Part shown: piece after piece, positions 52,501 to 57,030 of the stretch
Layout of the letters: each line of letters begins with the position of its first letter
How positions within the stretch are numbered: position 1 is the first letter of the stretch
Source: Trichobilharzia regenti
Lineage: Eukaryota > Platyhelminthes > Trematoda > Strigeidida > Schistosomatidae
Assembly (NCBI GenBank): GCA_944472135.2
Contig: OX235270.1
Span: 47,678,352 to 47,742,351 of the forward strand
Length of the DNA: 64,000 nt
Direction of reading: 5' to 3'
Translations under genes and position numbers: made by a program
Notes under the pieces: model-generated
Seen by the model: the letters and a program-made list of their open reading frames with translations, nothing else
Told to the model about the DNA's origin: nothing
The model's database searches: none

Positions 52501-55500
52501 ATATATATATATATATATAATTGTTACTTCACTTTTTGAAATAAGGGATAAATAGTATATTGCATGCTGTTTCTAGGCTTTTTCAGGCGAAAGTTGGAGA
52601 CAGGATCTAATTAATTTTCTGTATGGGTATTGTAGTAATTATTTTCCTGAAGAAGTCAAATTTTATTTACAGTGACGGTGAAACCATTATGAAGACAGCT
52701 GATAACTTGCGACTAACTTACTCCACAAAATATATGGCCATTGAAACAATTTTCTTCACAGCTCTCCACCCTATTGGTCTAGAGGTGTTGTAACAACGTA
52801 TGTTTGTGAAGACAGTACTCTGCAGTTATATTATACGTATCAATGTGCCCTATTCTAATTCGTGCAGATGTATAAAATTTTTAGGAGATACCTCAACTTG
52901 AGTGATGATATTCAGTACTATGCTTTGTGAATACTTAATCCCAGCATCTTTATTTTGCTTTATGAAAGATGCATTGAGATAGTGGAGTTATTTAGCTACT
53001 GTAAAGCATTTTCATCATCTTGTAGCACGCAGACTCCAGGAGTGAGATAATGTTACGGAACTTGTCTGCAACTACTACTGATTGGAGCATTATCGGTGAA
53101 TAAGTTGAAGGCGGCATGGACCTTTTTAAAACGAGTGCTCATACTAAAAAATTACTTGCTTTGCTTTTTTCAGTGACATAACATATTTAAATAAGACATT
53201 GAGACGACAAATTTTGTGAAATGATATCATTTCGTAGTTTCTTAATGATCGCTTTACAGGTATCATGGCTCACAATGATAAACTAAAATGTTTGACAGTT
53301 ATTCAACTGTAAGTGTGCATGCTAATAATCAACTATATTTTAGTCGGTCAAGGCAAGCAAAGTCTTAAGTGTATTGTTTTCTGTACAGATACCTTGGGAT
53401 GCATATGATTAACCCAAAGCGCCTCCAGCATGAAATTAAGCGAAATAATTGAGAAACAGTTATTAATAATAGTCTTGAAACCAGACGCAGCAATTGTGAA
53501 ATACTTTACTTTATTGTTGCGAACCATGACAGACGTAAAGTGACTGTGGAAAAGCCATGAAATGATATCATCTCTCAGTGTTTGTCTTCTAAATGTCTTA
53601 CTTAAATTTATCGAAGGGACTAACTGTTGCAAAGTAATACATTGTCGAGTGTCAATCATTTGTGATCTGTTGCCTCTGTGAGTATTGCTTTTTAGTCCAC
53701 AAGTGATCTATATTTTATATCTGTCTCTACAGAAAAAGAAGGCCGTTTTAAATAGTTGTTAAAATGTCTAGGACGAGTGAATTTTCGGTAAATCAAGCAG
53801 CCTTGTACATTAAAATTACGAAAGCAGCATTTCACTACTTAATAGTAATATAACTGTTTTCACTTAAATTTTTCTCATTGAACAATCGAGATAAAAATAA
53901 TTCTTACTTAGTAGGTCGATATATCAAATTCTGTATCTTAAGTGTAGACTGAATTTAGAAACTAAAGAAAATGTAAAAGTGTAATTCTGTCTGTTTTATT
54001 GATTCAGCAGACTAGTATTTAAGTGTTCAAAAATGAATAAAGATTTTTATGCAAATCTTGGTCACAGCCATACTTTATGTGAATTAAATTTCACGAAATT
54101 AAGTATAGAAGTATAATAGTCACTTCATTTGTCAGTTTATCTCAACCAAAGGTGTGAAATTTAATTTGACGTGAAGAAGATAACTAAACTTTAGTCCACG
54201 TATGGAGTGTCATTTCTAGCATCTTTCACACTGTAGAAGACTTTAACACGGTACTTACTGGACATGTAACATTTTCGCATTGTACGTTTTAAAGTTGTCA
54301 TTCACTGTAAATGTTGTTGGGTGTGCGCACGCGCTCTTTTATGTTTGACTGCCGCTTGCCATTGCCACTGAAATACCTTTCGTGGGCTTATTCGCATCTA
54401 CTCTCTTATCAGTTGCTTCCATCACCTCAATTAGAAAAGAGTTATTGATCGTCATTCAGATTCCTCACAACCACAGTTGATTGACAAACGCACAGTCACT
54501 CTTGAAGTCTGATACTTACTACTACATTTAATAAAACACTAGTGTAGGTTCACAATCGACGAAATATACACGTTGTAAAAGTTCTTGCAGTTTCTGTTAA
54601 TCATCAGGCGCAATATATCCGATGAGGACAACAGTGCCAGGGTACCTAGAAAATCTCCACGATCATTTTTGCAGGCGAACTCTGGGTAACTATCTTCGAT
54701 CTAGTCTTCTGTAAGTGTATGGGCTGCAACGCGATTCTTACTATTGTTCTGACGATTCAAGCGGATAATCTTTGTGCCTATAAGGTAAGACAATTAATGG
54801 AGGTAGGAAACCATCAATACCACATATTCCCATGTGTTCTACACCACATTTGGGTGTGATATATAGGTCATTTAAAATGTCAGCGTGAATGTAAGTGAAA
54901 AAAAATAAAAAACTAGCGAAAAAATCCACTAAAACTGACACAGATACTAGTTACAGTAAGACATTGATACTCCGGCTTACAAGTTTTAAAGATTGAATAT
55001 ATCGTTACTGCATAACACTTAATTAGTTCTTAGCAAAGCTGATGCGCACTAGTACGTATTTTATCAGTAGATTGTCTAATATGTAAGCACTGAAAATAAG
55101 ACACAAAGTTGAGGCATTATAATGGTAAGGAATGATTTTGAGGATAAATTTTATTAACTTATATGAATAATAATGGCTGAGCTTGTGAAACTGTGTATGA
55201 GTTAATCAGCACAAAGTAAGTGCGGTATGGTATGACACCAACGCTTCTTCGGATGGACACTCGTGAAAATAAGACTTGAAACACTGTATGCATCTGAACG
55301 CAAACTAGCAGTTTAATTAGATAATATTTAGTTATTTCTATATAATCTCTGTTTTAGTCCTTGTTGAATTTCGATCTCTTGAAAGCTGCAATGTGAGTTC
55401 ATTCTATGACTTATTTGAGCAGGTTCTTTCTCCGTAGGTTTCATTTAGAATTAATTAATTAATTCTGTAGGTCTACATTAACTGTTGCATTTTATATTTG

Positions 55501-56923
55501 CATATCGATACTCTCTTAATTTTATAAAAACGTTTATAAATCTATTGGTAAAATCACTTTAACAAGCAGCTGTTGCATAGAAGCATTTGTCACAATGGTG
55601 TATTTACGTCAGTCTTTCTATAAAGTGTAACATGACAAATACATTAGTAATAAATGTAGTAGTGTAAAACTAGTCCTTTTATTTTGACTGGCATTACTAG
55701 AACAGAAACATAGCGATTAACATAGGCATGTTAGTTACAAGCTTCTCTAGTCAAATTAGTTAGTGCTTTCGTTTTAAGATAAATGCTTAATAAGTATAAG
55801 GATGTTTATTCCCCATCATAATGTCAAAACTTTGTTACAAGATGGGAAGTTATATATCTCTTCTTAATTTATCATTGGTTTGAATGTCTTGGTTAAGTTG
55901 ATTAGCATAATATTGTGGTGCCACACGTCTCACTTTAGATGTTAGAAAAAGATGGACAGTAACATAATACCGACACTTTAACCCCACCAAACTTGTTTTG
56001 TGTTTTACGAAAACATCAGACGAGATTAGCCAAAAAGACGGAAATCATTTCCATCACCACACTGGTCATACCAAAGAATGATAGCTGTTATTAAATAATT
56101 ATTCCTAAAATCTTCATCATATTATGCTAAACACGGACGCGTTCAAGCGCTTTTAGAGCTTGCACTAGTGAACAACTTTCAAACAGAACATCATTCATAA
56201 GTGTGGCGTTTGAGTGCTATTCGAGATGATACCTTTTTCTTATACTTTCAAGTCTGAATACCTCAAATTTATTTTGTCTCAAAATTCATTATTTCTGTTC
56301 ACCTCTTTTCATTTTTTCATCTGTTACATCAGTTCATTCGTTTTTGAATACAAGTTTTGTATGCTGTTGTGCAGTGTGATTAATGGAATCGTTGATCTTC
56401 GACAAAGATGCTTGCCTGTTTGTGTCATGAGATTGTATCTGTGTAACTTAAAAGAATCGGATTTAATCGAATGTGAATCAATAAGTTGAAATCGCTGTAA
56501 TATTGTTTGAAAGATTTATGGTTAGGTGTGAATTGTTTACCTGATAAAGTTTCATTCTTTTCTTCATTCATTTACCTTTTCGAAGTGTGATAACGTGGAT
56601 CAATACTCTTCTATGCAAAGTTTTACGGTCATCAGTGAAACACACATTCAATTTTTAAAATATTTTTTCTGAAATGTATAGACACATTTAAAAACTCTAC
56701 ACCGTATTGTTCATAATTGATTTACTTGATGCCTAGAAATTTTTTTCCTTTTTTATCTAATTTCATTTTATTCACAGAAAGCAGATATTGTTGAGGTGGA
56801 GTTTGTCAGTGCATCACCACGTAATAATATACGTTCAAATGGAACGTACTTGACTGTTGAAAGGTTGGACGAAACGCTGCAAAAATGGGATATTTTTCAT
56901 ACGGATGCAAATTGGGAGACAAA
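9584..56923 (+). CDS. ASAH2: Neutral ceramidase (ASAH2-type), 15 exons, 3'-partial
   Basis: Neutral ceramidase hydrolyses ceramide to sphingosine and fatty acid at the cell surface or outside the cell. Fifteen exons (9584-9721, 12723-12872, 13778-13957, 18206-18333, 20664-20862, 21651-21773, 21834-21920, 21971-22063, 22100-22190, 26387-26499, 27963-28097, 36070-36174, 40314-40409, 51328-51471, 56778-56923) join in phase with GT...AG introns into about 642 codons collinear with animal neutral ceramidases. Zinc-site motifs HTHSGP, FAVHPVS, PGEFTT and NVYSSY and the serine motif NEGDVSPN are intact. An N-terminal hydrophobic segment suggests a signal peptide or anchor. The Ser/Thr-rich mucin box of the human enzyme is missing, since the hydrophobic segment runs directly into the catalytic domain. 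The C-terminal ~60 residues are not found before 64000. Intron sizes range from 36 nt to 10.9 kb. Confidence 0.93.
10083..10141. repeat. (TA)n microsatellite in intron 1
   Basis: About 59 bases of TA dinucleotides, about 175 bp before the 3' end of the minus-strand PLE at 10316. Confidence 0.95.
10340..11321 (-). pseudogene. PLE thumb plus GIY-YIG endonuclease, 5'-lost
   Basis: About 327 open codons without internal stops, but lacking fingers and palm in the same orientation. The GIY-YIG motif Y-x-I-G is present as [20 protein letters not shown], with the downstream R and HE typical of the family. The open frame formally extends to 11350, but residues before REEESENK are antisense of the YVDDTF segment and are a shadow of the rearrangement. 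Confidence 0.85.
11214..11321 (-). repeat. PLE-2 inverted duplication, left arm
   Basis: 108 bp, apparently perfectly complementary to 11413-11520. The 91-bp loop between the arms carries the RT catalytic motif. Confidence 0.92.
11413..11520 (+). repeat. PLE-2 inverted duplication, right arm
   Basis: Mirror of 11214-11321. It ends in ACTCACAC, after which no PLE sequence is recognised. Confidence 0.92.
11702..12190 (+). mobile_element. PLE terminus with 148-bp inverted repeat
   Basis: 11702-11848 and 11973-12120 are near-perfect inverted copies (a few mismatches by eye) around a 124-bp spacer. Immediately downstream, 12130-12190 (TGTACAGCTTGATAATAAA, then TTCGCTGAATATTG) resembles the 3' end of PLE-1 near 2065-2115. 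I infer a PLE terminus plus an inverted copy of it, without coding sequence. DNA of this shape would form a long hairpin if transcribed. Confidence 0.75.
12723..12872 (+). CDS. ASAH2: Neutral ceramidase exon 2
   Basis: 50 codons, phase 0 at both ends. The [20 protein letters not shown] and [11 protein letters not shown] segments match the conserved N-terminal part of the family (MGYG..., LYSRAF, DIGMVSQ in the human protein). Acceptor TCAG at 12719-12722, donor GTGCGT at 12873. Confidence 0.92.
12873..13777. other. ASAH2: Intron 2 of the ceramidase gene
   Basis: 905 nt. I see no recognised mobile element or RNA gene in it. Confidence 0.6.
13778..13957 (+). CDS. ASAH2: Neutral ceramidase exon 3 (zinc motif HTHSGP)
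   Basis: 60 codons, phase 0. Contains [19 protein letters not shown]. Its histidines are zinc ligands or active-site residues in the family. Acceptor TTTGCAG at 13771-13777, donor GTACGT at 13958. Confidence 0.93.
13958..15620. other. ASAH2: Intron 3, first part, no recognised element
   Basis: AT-rich intron sequence with short open frames only. I recognise no repeat family in it. Confidence 0.5.
15623..16010 (-). repeat. SINE-like dispersed repeat, copy 1
   Basis: Begins AACCATTGAAAACTAGGG, then TTACTGGATAGCTG, and includes a GGTTACGAGGCCGCCC segment resembling a decayed pol III box. A related copy begins near 16221 with AACCATTGGAAACCAGGG. The orientation is judged from the reverse-complement B-box-like motif of the second copy. 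The family is not known to me by name. Confidence 0.6.
16215..16570 (-). repeat. SINE-like dispersed repeat, copy 2
   Basis: Shares its start (GAAACCAGGGAGTACTGG) with the copy at 15623. It contains AGGGTTCGAACCCAGG near 16293, a clear palindromic tRNA B-box-like core. A tRNA-derived SINE is likely. It is not a functional tRNA, since no cloverleaf is evident. Confidence 0.65.
17337..17490 (+). repeat. (TA)n plus RTE 3'-tail fragment
   Basis: A (TA)n tract at 17337-17374 is flanked by CATCTGATAT and its near-complement. It is followed at 17430-17490 by the 3'-UTR tail of the RTE family (GTGGCAACTCGAACTGCTGC) also seen at 7940-8000. No coding part is present, so this is a heavily 5'-truncated or decayed copy. 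Confidence 0.75.
17840..18066 (-). mobile_element. tRNA-derived SINE, type A tail
   Basis: Read on the minus strand, a tRNA-like head (18066 to about 17995) has a B-box-like GGTTCGATCCCCGG. A body follows with AAGACTGGTAAAGAGGGAAG, and a tail ending CTATGTTCCACTGGGAAC and then A-rich DNA. A second copy is at 26870-27110 and a divergent one at 33830. The tail resembles the 3' end of the SR2-like RTE at 48140-48175, implying mobilisation by that LINE. Confidence 0.8.
18206..18333 (+). CDS. ASAH2: Neutral ceramidase exon 4
   Basis: 128 nt. Reads [20 protein letters not shown] and then [19 protein letters not shown]. The INRSP...YL.NP..ER block is highly conserved in the family. It ends two bases into a codon, and the next exon supplies the third to give KYSDN. 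Acceptor TCTAG at 18201-18205, donor GTTAGT at 18334. Confidence 0.92.
19140..19480 (+). mobile_element. RTE 3' fragment, strongly decayed
   Basis: Scattered matches to the C-terminal domain of the RTE family at 5878: [12 protein letters not shown] near 19213, then [12 protein letters not shown], and [14 protein letters not shown] near 19390 (compare [13 protein letters not shown]). There is no intact frame. Confidence 0.7.
20664..20862 (+). CDS. ASAH2: Neutral ceramidase exon 5 (zinc motif FAVHPVS)
   Basis: 199 nt. One base completes the split codon, then 66 codons follow. Contains [20 protein letters not shown], whose histidine is a zinc ligand in the family, and SSDNKGLAS. Acceptor TTTTTAG ends at 20663, donor GTTAGT at 20863. 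Confidence 0.93.
21290..21450 (-). repeat. SINE-like fragment
   Basis: A decayed tRNA-like head, read on the minus strand, lies near 21370-21440 (complement of AGGAATCGAACCCAGTCC). It is next to a body resembling the type A tail (GTTGCTAGGCTTAC near 21315). Weaker than the other copies. Confidence 0.55.
21651..21773 (+). CDS. ASAH2: Neutral ceramidase exon 6 (catalytic serine motif)
   Basis: 41 codons, phase 0. Contains [20 protein letters not shown] and [11 protein letters not shown]. The N-x-GDVSPN-x-x-GP-x-C pattern is the neutral ceramidase amidase signature carrying the essential serine. Acceptor ACAAAG ends at 21650, donor GTAAGT at 21774. Confidence 0.94.
21834..21920 (+). CDS. ASAH2: Neutral ceramidase exon 7
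   Basis: 29 codons, phase 0. Reads [20 protein letters not shown], matching the GPG.DMF.ST.II block of the family. It is separated from exon 6 by only 60 nt. Acceptor TTTAG ends at 21833. The donor GTTTGT at 21921 is weaker than the others. Confidence 0.9.
21971..22063 (+). CDS. ASAH2: Neutral ceramidase exon 8
   Basis: 31 codons, phase 0. Reads [20 protein letters not shown], matching the (E)(V/I)TGP...H..VDM(T)...V block. A 50-nt intron precedes it and a 36-nt intron follows. Acceptor GCGACAG ends at 21970, donor GTGAGT at 22064. Confidence 0.9.
22100..22190 (+). CDS. ASAH2: Neutral ceramidase exon 9
   Basis: 91 nt, ending one base into a codon. Reads [20 protein letters not shown] and then EFDFVQG, the conserved CKPA.G.SFAAGT.DG block. 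Acceptor TTTACAG ends at 22099, donor GTATAAGT at 22191. Confidence 0.92.
23166..23544 (-). pseudogene. SR2-like RT fragment with frameshift (copy A)
   Basis: Two overlapping minus-strand frames (23311-23544 and 23166-23486) share the RT finger/palm region: FENAFTRQR ends one frame and [12 protein letters not shown] continues in the other. The expected block is [14 protein letters not shown], so one frameshift lies near 23320. Copy B carries the same frameshift. Confidence 0.82.
24996..25274 (-). pseudogene. SR2-like APE endonuclease N-terminus (copy A)
   Basis: 92 open codons on the minus strand with [18 protein letters not shown] and [14 protein letters not shown], matching the beginning of APE-type endonucleases of RTE elements (LGI(S/C)(E/D)T(H/R)W). 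It ends in a stop with no intact continuation. Confidence 0.82.
25465..25535 (-). repeat. SINE type A body fragment
   Basis: GGTTGCTAGGCTTACTCC and CCTCCCTCTTTACGCTG resemble the body of the SINE at 17930-17960, abutting the 5' end of the RTE copy A. Short and decayed. Confidence 0.5.
25775..26245 (+). mobile_element. PLE 3' fragment, copy 1
   Basis: About 375 bp from 25869 to 26245 match 31141-31528 almost exactly, with about three substitutions noticed. Both are homologous to the 3' part of the PLE at 46900-47400: the C-terminal GIY-YIG region, then a hammerhead-like motif at 26174-26211, ending at GAAATAA. The upstream 25775-25868 ([11 protein letters not shown]) is an older GIY-YIG remnant that does not match the other copy. 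Confidence 0.78.
26387..26499 (+). CDS. ASAH2: Neutral ceramidase exon 10
   Basis: 113 nt. It completes the glycine codon split from exon 9, then reads [20 protein letters not shown] and [11 protein letters not shown], matching the FW...R......P....EC..PKP.LL.TGE block. Acceptor TTAAAG ends at 26386, donor GTAAGG at 26500. Confidence 0.91.
26870..27110 (+). mobile_element. tRNA-derived SINE, type A tail
   Basis: Head with CAGGGTTCGGTCCACG near 26921. Body with AAGACTGGTAAAGAGGGAAG near 26970, the same as in the minus-strand copy at 17840. The 3' tail TTGAAGCCCTATGTTCCACC at 27060 is followed by an A/T-rich end. Confidence 0.82.
27963..28097 (+). CDS. ASAH2: Neutral ceramidase exon 11 (zinc motif PGEFTT)
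   Basis: 45 codons, phase 0. Reads [20 protein letters not shown] and [18 protein letters not shown]. The glutamate in PGEFTT is a zinc ligand in the family. Acceptor TTTTTCAG ends at 27962, donor GTAATG at 28098. The next intron is 7972 nt. Confidence 0.93.
28455..28950 (-). mobile_element. RTE 3' fragment, decayed
   Basis: Minus-strand remnants of the RTE C-terminal domain: complements of CCATCCGGACAATCTG, ACATCCCTACGTGACTTT and GTGTCCTAACCATCTGGATC align with the 61030-61290 region of a better preserved copy. No frame is open. Confidence 0.65.
28965..29130 (-). mobile_element. tRNA-derived SINE, type B tail
   Basis: On the minus strand, a tRNA-like head (29130 to about 29070; complement of GCTCGAACCCCGGACC) is followed by a body with GATATCTATGGTCGGCCTGC and a tail ending GGAATCAAGCTGTAAT plus A-rich DNA. 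The 42830 copy has the same structure. The head is shared with type A SINEs but the tail is different. Confidence 0.8.
29131..30950. other. ASAH2: Part of intron 11, no recognised element
   Basis: AT-rich, no coding potential, no recognised repeat. A short (TTTA)n run lies near 29332-29345. Confidence 0.5.
30955..31530 (+). mobile_element. PLE 3' fragment, copy 2
   Basis: Begins about 30985 with TTACTCAGAGACAAACTTTG, homologous to the linker at 46895 of the better PLE ([11 protein letters not shown]...). It continues through a GIY-YIG remnant and includes the ~388-bp block that is nearly identical to 25869-26245. A hammerhead-like motif is at 31450-31487. Ends at GAAATAA at about 31525. Confidence 0.8.
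31761..31947. repeat. 12-bp target-site duplication around hairpin element
   Basis: AGAATAACCTGT occurs at 31761-31772 and 31936-31947 exactly. The first base of the left hairpin arm overlaps the last base of the duplication. Confidence 0.88.
31773..31935 (+). mobile_element. 163-bp hairpin element derived from a PLE terminus
   Basis: A 56-bp perfect inverted repeat (31772-31827 and 31839-31894, 11-bp spacer) is followed by CACTACCACAGTGCCC-like terminal sequence (31897-31935). The right arm plus tail is homologous to the last ~80 bp of the PLE at 47380-47462, and the left arm is an inverted copy of it. The unit is flanked by a 12-bp direct repeat AGAATAACCTGT (31761-31772 and 31936-31947), a target-site duplication. 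No coding capacity, so it must have been moved by other machinery. Confidence 0.88.
32460..32815 (-). mobile_element. RTE 3' fragment, decayed
   Basis: Minus-strand similarity to the 3' part of the RTE family: complements of CAACAGTCTTTAGCCGCTGG, ACATCTCCCTAAGTGAATC and CATGAGTAACACATCTAGCC correspond in order to 61020-61290. Heavily mutated, and the + frame 32592-32948 is a shadow. Confidence 0.6.
33735..34060 (+). repeat. SINE-like composite, decayed
   Basis: Two tRNA-like segments lie in tandem: CTAGTGGCTGAATGACC near 33738, and TGGTCCGGATTCGGTTCTCG near 33856 followed by a type A-like body (GAGAAGCTAGCAAACCAGCC near 33949). The second half is a divergent type A SINE. The first half resembles the fragment at 57240. 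Confidence 0.6.
35060..35750 (+). mobile_element. SR2-like RTE 3' fragment
   Basis: Plus-strand C-terminal part: [14 protein letters not shown] near 35080, [20 protein letters not shown] near 35233, then [19 protein letters not shown] with an in-frame stop near 35376, and a 3' end with GCTATTGAAGCCCCATTTTC near 35700 and a GATGATAATGATTA tail. This matches the order of known SR2-type elements. Confidence 0.8.
36070..36174 (+). CDS. ASAH2: Neutral ceramidase exon 12 (NVYSSY)
   Basis: 35 codons, phase 0. Reads [20 protein letters not shown], matching ISGLCNVYTHYITTYEEYQ in the human enzyme. A tyrosine of this motif completes the zinc site. Acceptor ACTTAG ends at 36069, donor GTGAGT at 36175. 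Confidence 0.93.
36175..37337. other. ASAH2: Intron 12, first part, no recognised element
   Basis: No coding potential or familiar repeat was identified. Confidence 0.45.
37338..40110 (-). mobile_element. SR2-like RTE retrotransposon, copy B
   Basis: Near-identical minus-strand twin of copy A, in ceramidase intron 12. It shares the APE endonuclease start (near 39690-39970), the RT fragment with FENAFTRQR (38182-38415) and the same frameshifts. It lacks the final ~240 bp (3' end) of copy A and an internal ~160 bp near 38970. It has a G-run (nine or ten Gs) near 38676 absent from copy A. The 5' end near 40100 shares the TTCGAATATTT junction with copy A. Confidence 0.87.
38037..38415 (-). pseudogene. 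SR2-like RT fragment with frameshift (copy B)
   Basis: Same pair of overlapping frames as copy A (38182-38415 and 38037-38357), differing by only a few residues, with the same break after FENAF. No intact RT and no YADD box are seen. Confidence 0.82.
40314..40409 (+). CDS. ASAH2: Neutral ceramidase exon 13
   Basis: 32 codons, phase 0. Reads [20 protein letters not shown], matching the invariant QRYE(A/G)ASTI(Y/F)GP.TL.AY block. Acceptor CTTCAG ends at 40313, donor GTAAGT at 40410. The following intron, 10918 nt, is the largest complete one. Confidence 0.93.
40465..40496. repeat. (TA)n microsatellite in intron 13
   Basis: About 30 bases of TA repeat about 55 bp after the exon 13 donor. Confidence 0.9.
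41090..42300 (-). mobile_element. RTE-like element 5' half (APE endonuclease), decayed
   Basis: Minus strand, from 5' (42300) to 3' (41090). An N-terminal region is followed, in shifting frames, by [20 protein letters not shown] near 41800-41845, a [10 protein letters not shown] block near 41740, [20 protein letters not shown] near 41420-41500 and [20 protein letters not shown] near 41340-41410. The GDFNAQVG motif is the APE endonuclease Asp-Asn signature. A C-terminal endonuclease remnant reaches 41135. This is probably the 5' part of the same family as 5878-8010. The RT half is absent here. Confidence 0.82.
42830..43010 (-). mobile_element. tRNA-derived SINE, type B tail
   Basis: On the minus strand, the head begins near 43010 (GGTGGCAGAGCGGTTAGGAC) with a B-box-like GGGGGTACGACCCC near 42945. 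Then come a body with CGATATCTATGGTCAGCCTG and a tail GGCATCAAGCTGTAAT followed by A-rich DNA at 42830. The best preserved type B copy in the window. Confidence 0.85.
43826..44352 (-). mobile_element. RTE 3' end, 5'-truncated
   Basis: Minus strand. The C-terminal domain [20 protein letters not shown] near 44240 and [17 protein letters not shown] near 44030 is followed by a 3' UTR ending near 43826 with the family tail (complement of GAACTTGGCACTGAAGTGCAG). Same family as 5878-8010 and 60797-62513. Its open 86-codon frame suggests moderate age. Confidence 0.82.
44460..44750 (+). mobile_element. SR2-like RTE C-terminal fragment
   Basis: [20 protein letters not shown] near 44487 matches the [17 protein letters not shown] block of the SR2-like C-terminus, then diverges. 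It sits directly upstream of another SR2-like copy in the same orientation, so two partial copies lie head to tail. Confidence 0.65.
46130..46657 (+). pseudogene. PLE-3 reverse transcriptase fragment
   Basis: 175 open codons of RT palm and thumb with GVAMGLP and YVDDTF; the catalytic aspartates are intact. The fingers are missing because the element is truncated, and a frameshift follows at about 46657. Confidence 0.85.
46957..47115 (+). pseudogene. PLE-3 GIY-YIG endonuclease remnant
   Basis: [20 protein letters not shown] begins just after a stop at 46948. SAIAMH then a stop follows near 47125. The Y-I-G part of the motif is intact. The frame is too broken for activity. Confidence 0.78.
47325..47363 (+). 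ncRNA. Hammerhead-like motif in PLE-3 (candidate)
   Basis: TGAT (47327-47330) pairs with ATCA. GAGCA (47334-47338) pairs with TGCTC, and GAAACGTC follows. The GTC just before ATCA would be a proper cleavage triplet in a hammerhead with a very short stem III. The first conserved box is degenerate. Confidence 0.5.
48190..48420 (+). mobile_element. PLE C-terminal fragment
   Basis: [20 protein letters not shown] and [18 protein letters not shown] correspond to the PLE-1 C-terminus at about 1520-1710 (LKSGHV...SFNIIYKV..., PELCIQKKFIQSLILPW). It lies just after the 3' end of the RTE at 48185, in the same orientation. Confidence 0.75.
48421..49280. other. ASAH2: Part of intron 13, no recognised element
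   Basis: AT-rich, without recognised coding or repeat content. A CTGATGAGGACC string near 48752 was considered as a hammerhead core and dismissed. Confidence 0.45.
49283..49421. repeat. Short repeat with ~26-bp inverted ends
   Basis: ATTAGATGGTTGAAGGCAAT at 49283 is mirrored by ATTGCCTCCAACCATCTAAT ending at 49421, with one mismatch seen. The interior contains GTGCTGGTTGGCACTCGTC. It could be a MITE-like or SINE-end unit. I do not recognise a family. Confidence 0.65.
49474..50318 (-). mobile_element. Young 5'-truncated RTE-like insertion with TSD
   Basis: Minus strand, an open 240-codon frame (49501-50223) covering the RT thumb and C-terminal domain: [40 protein letters not shown] and [20 protein letters not shown]. 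The 3' end is a simple repeat (TAAAG/TAAG in sense orientation) near 49475-49497. The exact 12-bp direct repeat AATGGTGGTTAC flanks it at 49462-49473 and 50319-50330. It differs in sequence from both other RTE families here. Confidence 0.9.
49501..50223 (-). pseudogene. RTE-like ORF C-terminus, open
   Basis: 240 codons without a stop, from the RT thumb through the (L/V)RWFGH(V/L) C-terminal motif to AGSSSRRR at the end. Lacks the endonuclease and RT catalytic core because of the 5' truncation, so it is not functional as a retrotransposase. Its uninterrupted state suggests recent insertion. Confidence 0.85.
50331..51327. other. ASAH2: End of intron 13, unclassified repeat-like sequence
   Basis: 50470-50560 (TTTCTTTTGGAACACCATC, then TGGTGACTAGAGG) and 50690-50800 (TGTTGCATAAGAGGTGGCTG, a G-rich run near 50780) have the higher GC of dispersed repeats, but I cannot name a family and see no second copy in the window. 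Confidence 0.4.
51328..51471 (+). CDS. ASAH2: Neutral ceramidase exon 14
   Basis: 48 codons, phase 0. Contains [20 protein letters not shown] and then [11 protein letters not shown], matching D.AP.G..FGDVL.......Y in the family and marking entry to the C-terminal domain. Acceptor CAAACAG ends at 51327, donor GTACGT at 51472. Confidence 0.91.
52494..52519. repeat. (TA)n microsatellite in intron 14
   Basis: About 26 bases of TA dinucleotides. Confidence 0.9.
53160..53640. repeat. Two diverged inverted copies of one repeat
   Basis: 53165-53320 on the + strand (AAATAAGACATTGAGACGAC, AAATGATATCATTTCGT, GTATCATGGCTCACAATGAT) resembles the reverse complement of 53420-53620 (AAGTAAGACATTTAGAAGAC, GATGATATCATTTCATGG, GTCATGGTTCGCAACAATA). 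The second has an open minus-strand frame of 103 codons (53348-53659) without a recognised domain. The copies differ substantially and the family is unknown to me. Confidence 0.6.
53660..56777. other. ASAH2: End of intron 14, no recognised element
   Basis: AT-rich sequence with only short frames and no recognised mobile element or RNA gene. The 91-codon + frame at 56214-56489 is hydrophobic but has no splice context or known motif. Confidence 0.5.
56778..56923 (+). CDS. ASAH2: Neutral ceramidase exon 15 (last exon seen)
   Basis: 146 nt, ending two bases into a codon. Contains [20 protein letters not shown] and then LTVER...[13 protein letters not shown], matching V.F.GA.P.N...(N)(G/Q)T(Y/F)LTVE........DA.WET. 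Acceptor TTCACAG ends at 56777, donor GTAGGT at 56924, followed at once by a (CT)n(TA)n repeat. The family has about 60 further residues, and I find no exon for them before 64000. Confidence 0.9.
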
Positions 56924-56932
56924 GTAGGTCAC

Positions 56933-56933
<1 letters not shown>

Positions 56934-56998
<65 letters not shown>
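56934..56998. repeat. (CT)n(TA)n compound microsatellite
   Basis: About 25 bases of CT followed by about 40 bases of TA, starting 10 bases after the exon 15 donor. Confidence 0.95.
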
Positions 56999-57006
<8 letters not shown>

Positions 57007-57030
57007 CGCTAATCGGCAGAAGTCAGAATT

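Noticed and set aside
8318..57000. CRISPR arrays or centromere-like satellites
   Set aside because: The only tandem repeats are TA and CT microsatellites. There are no spaced direct repeats and no long satellite units.
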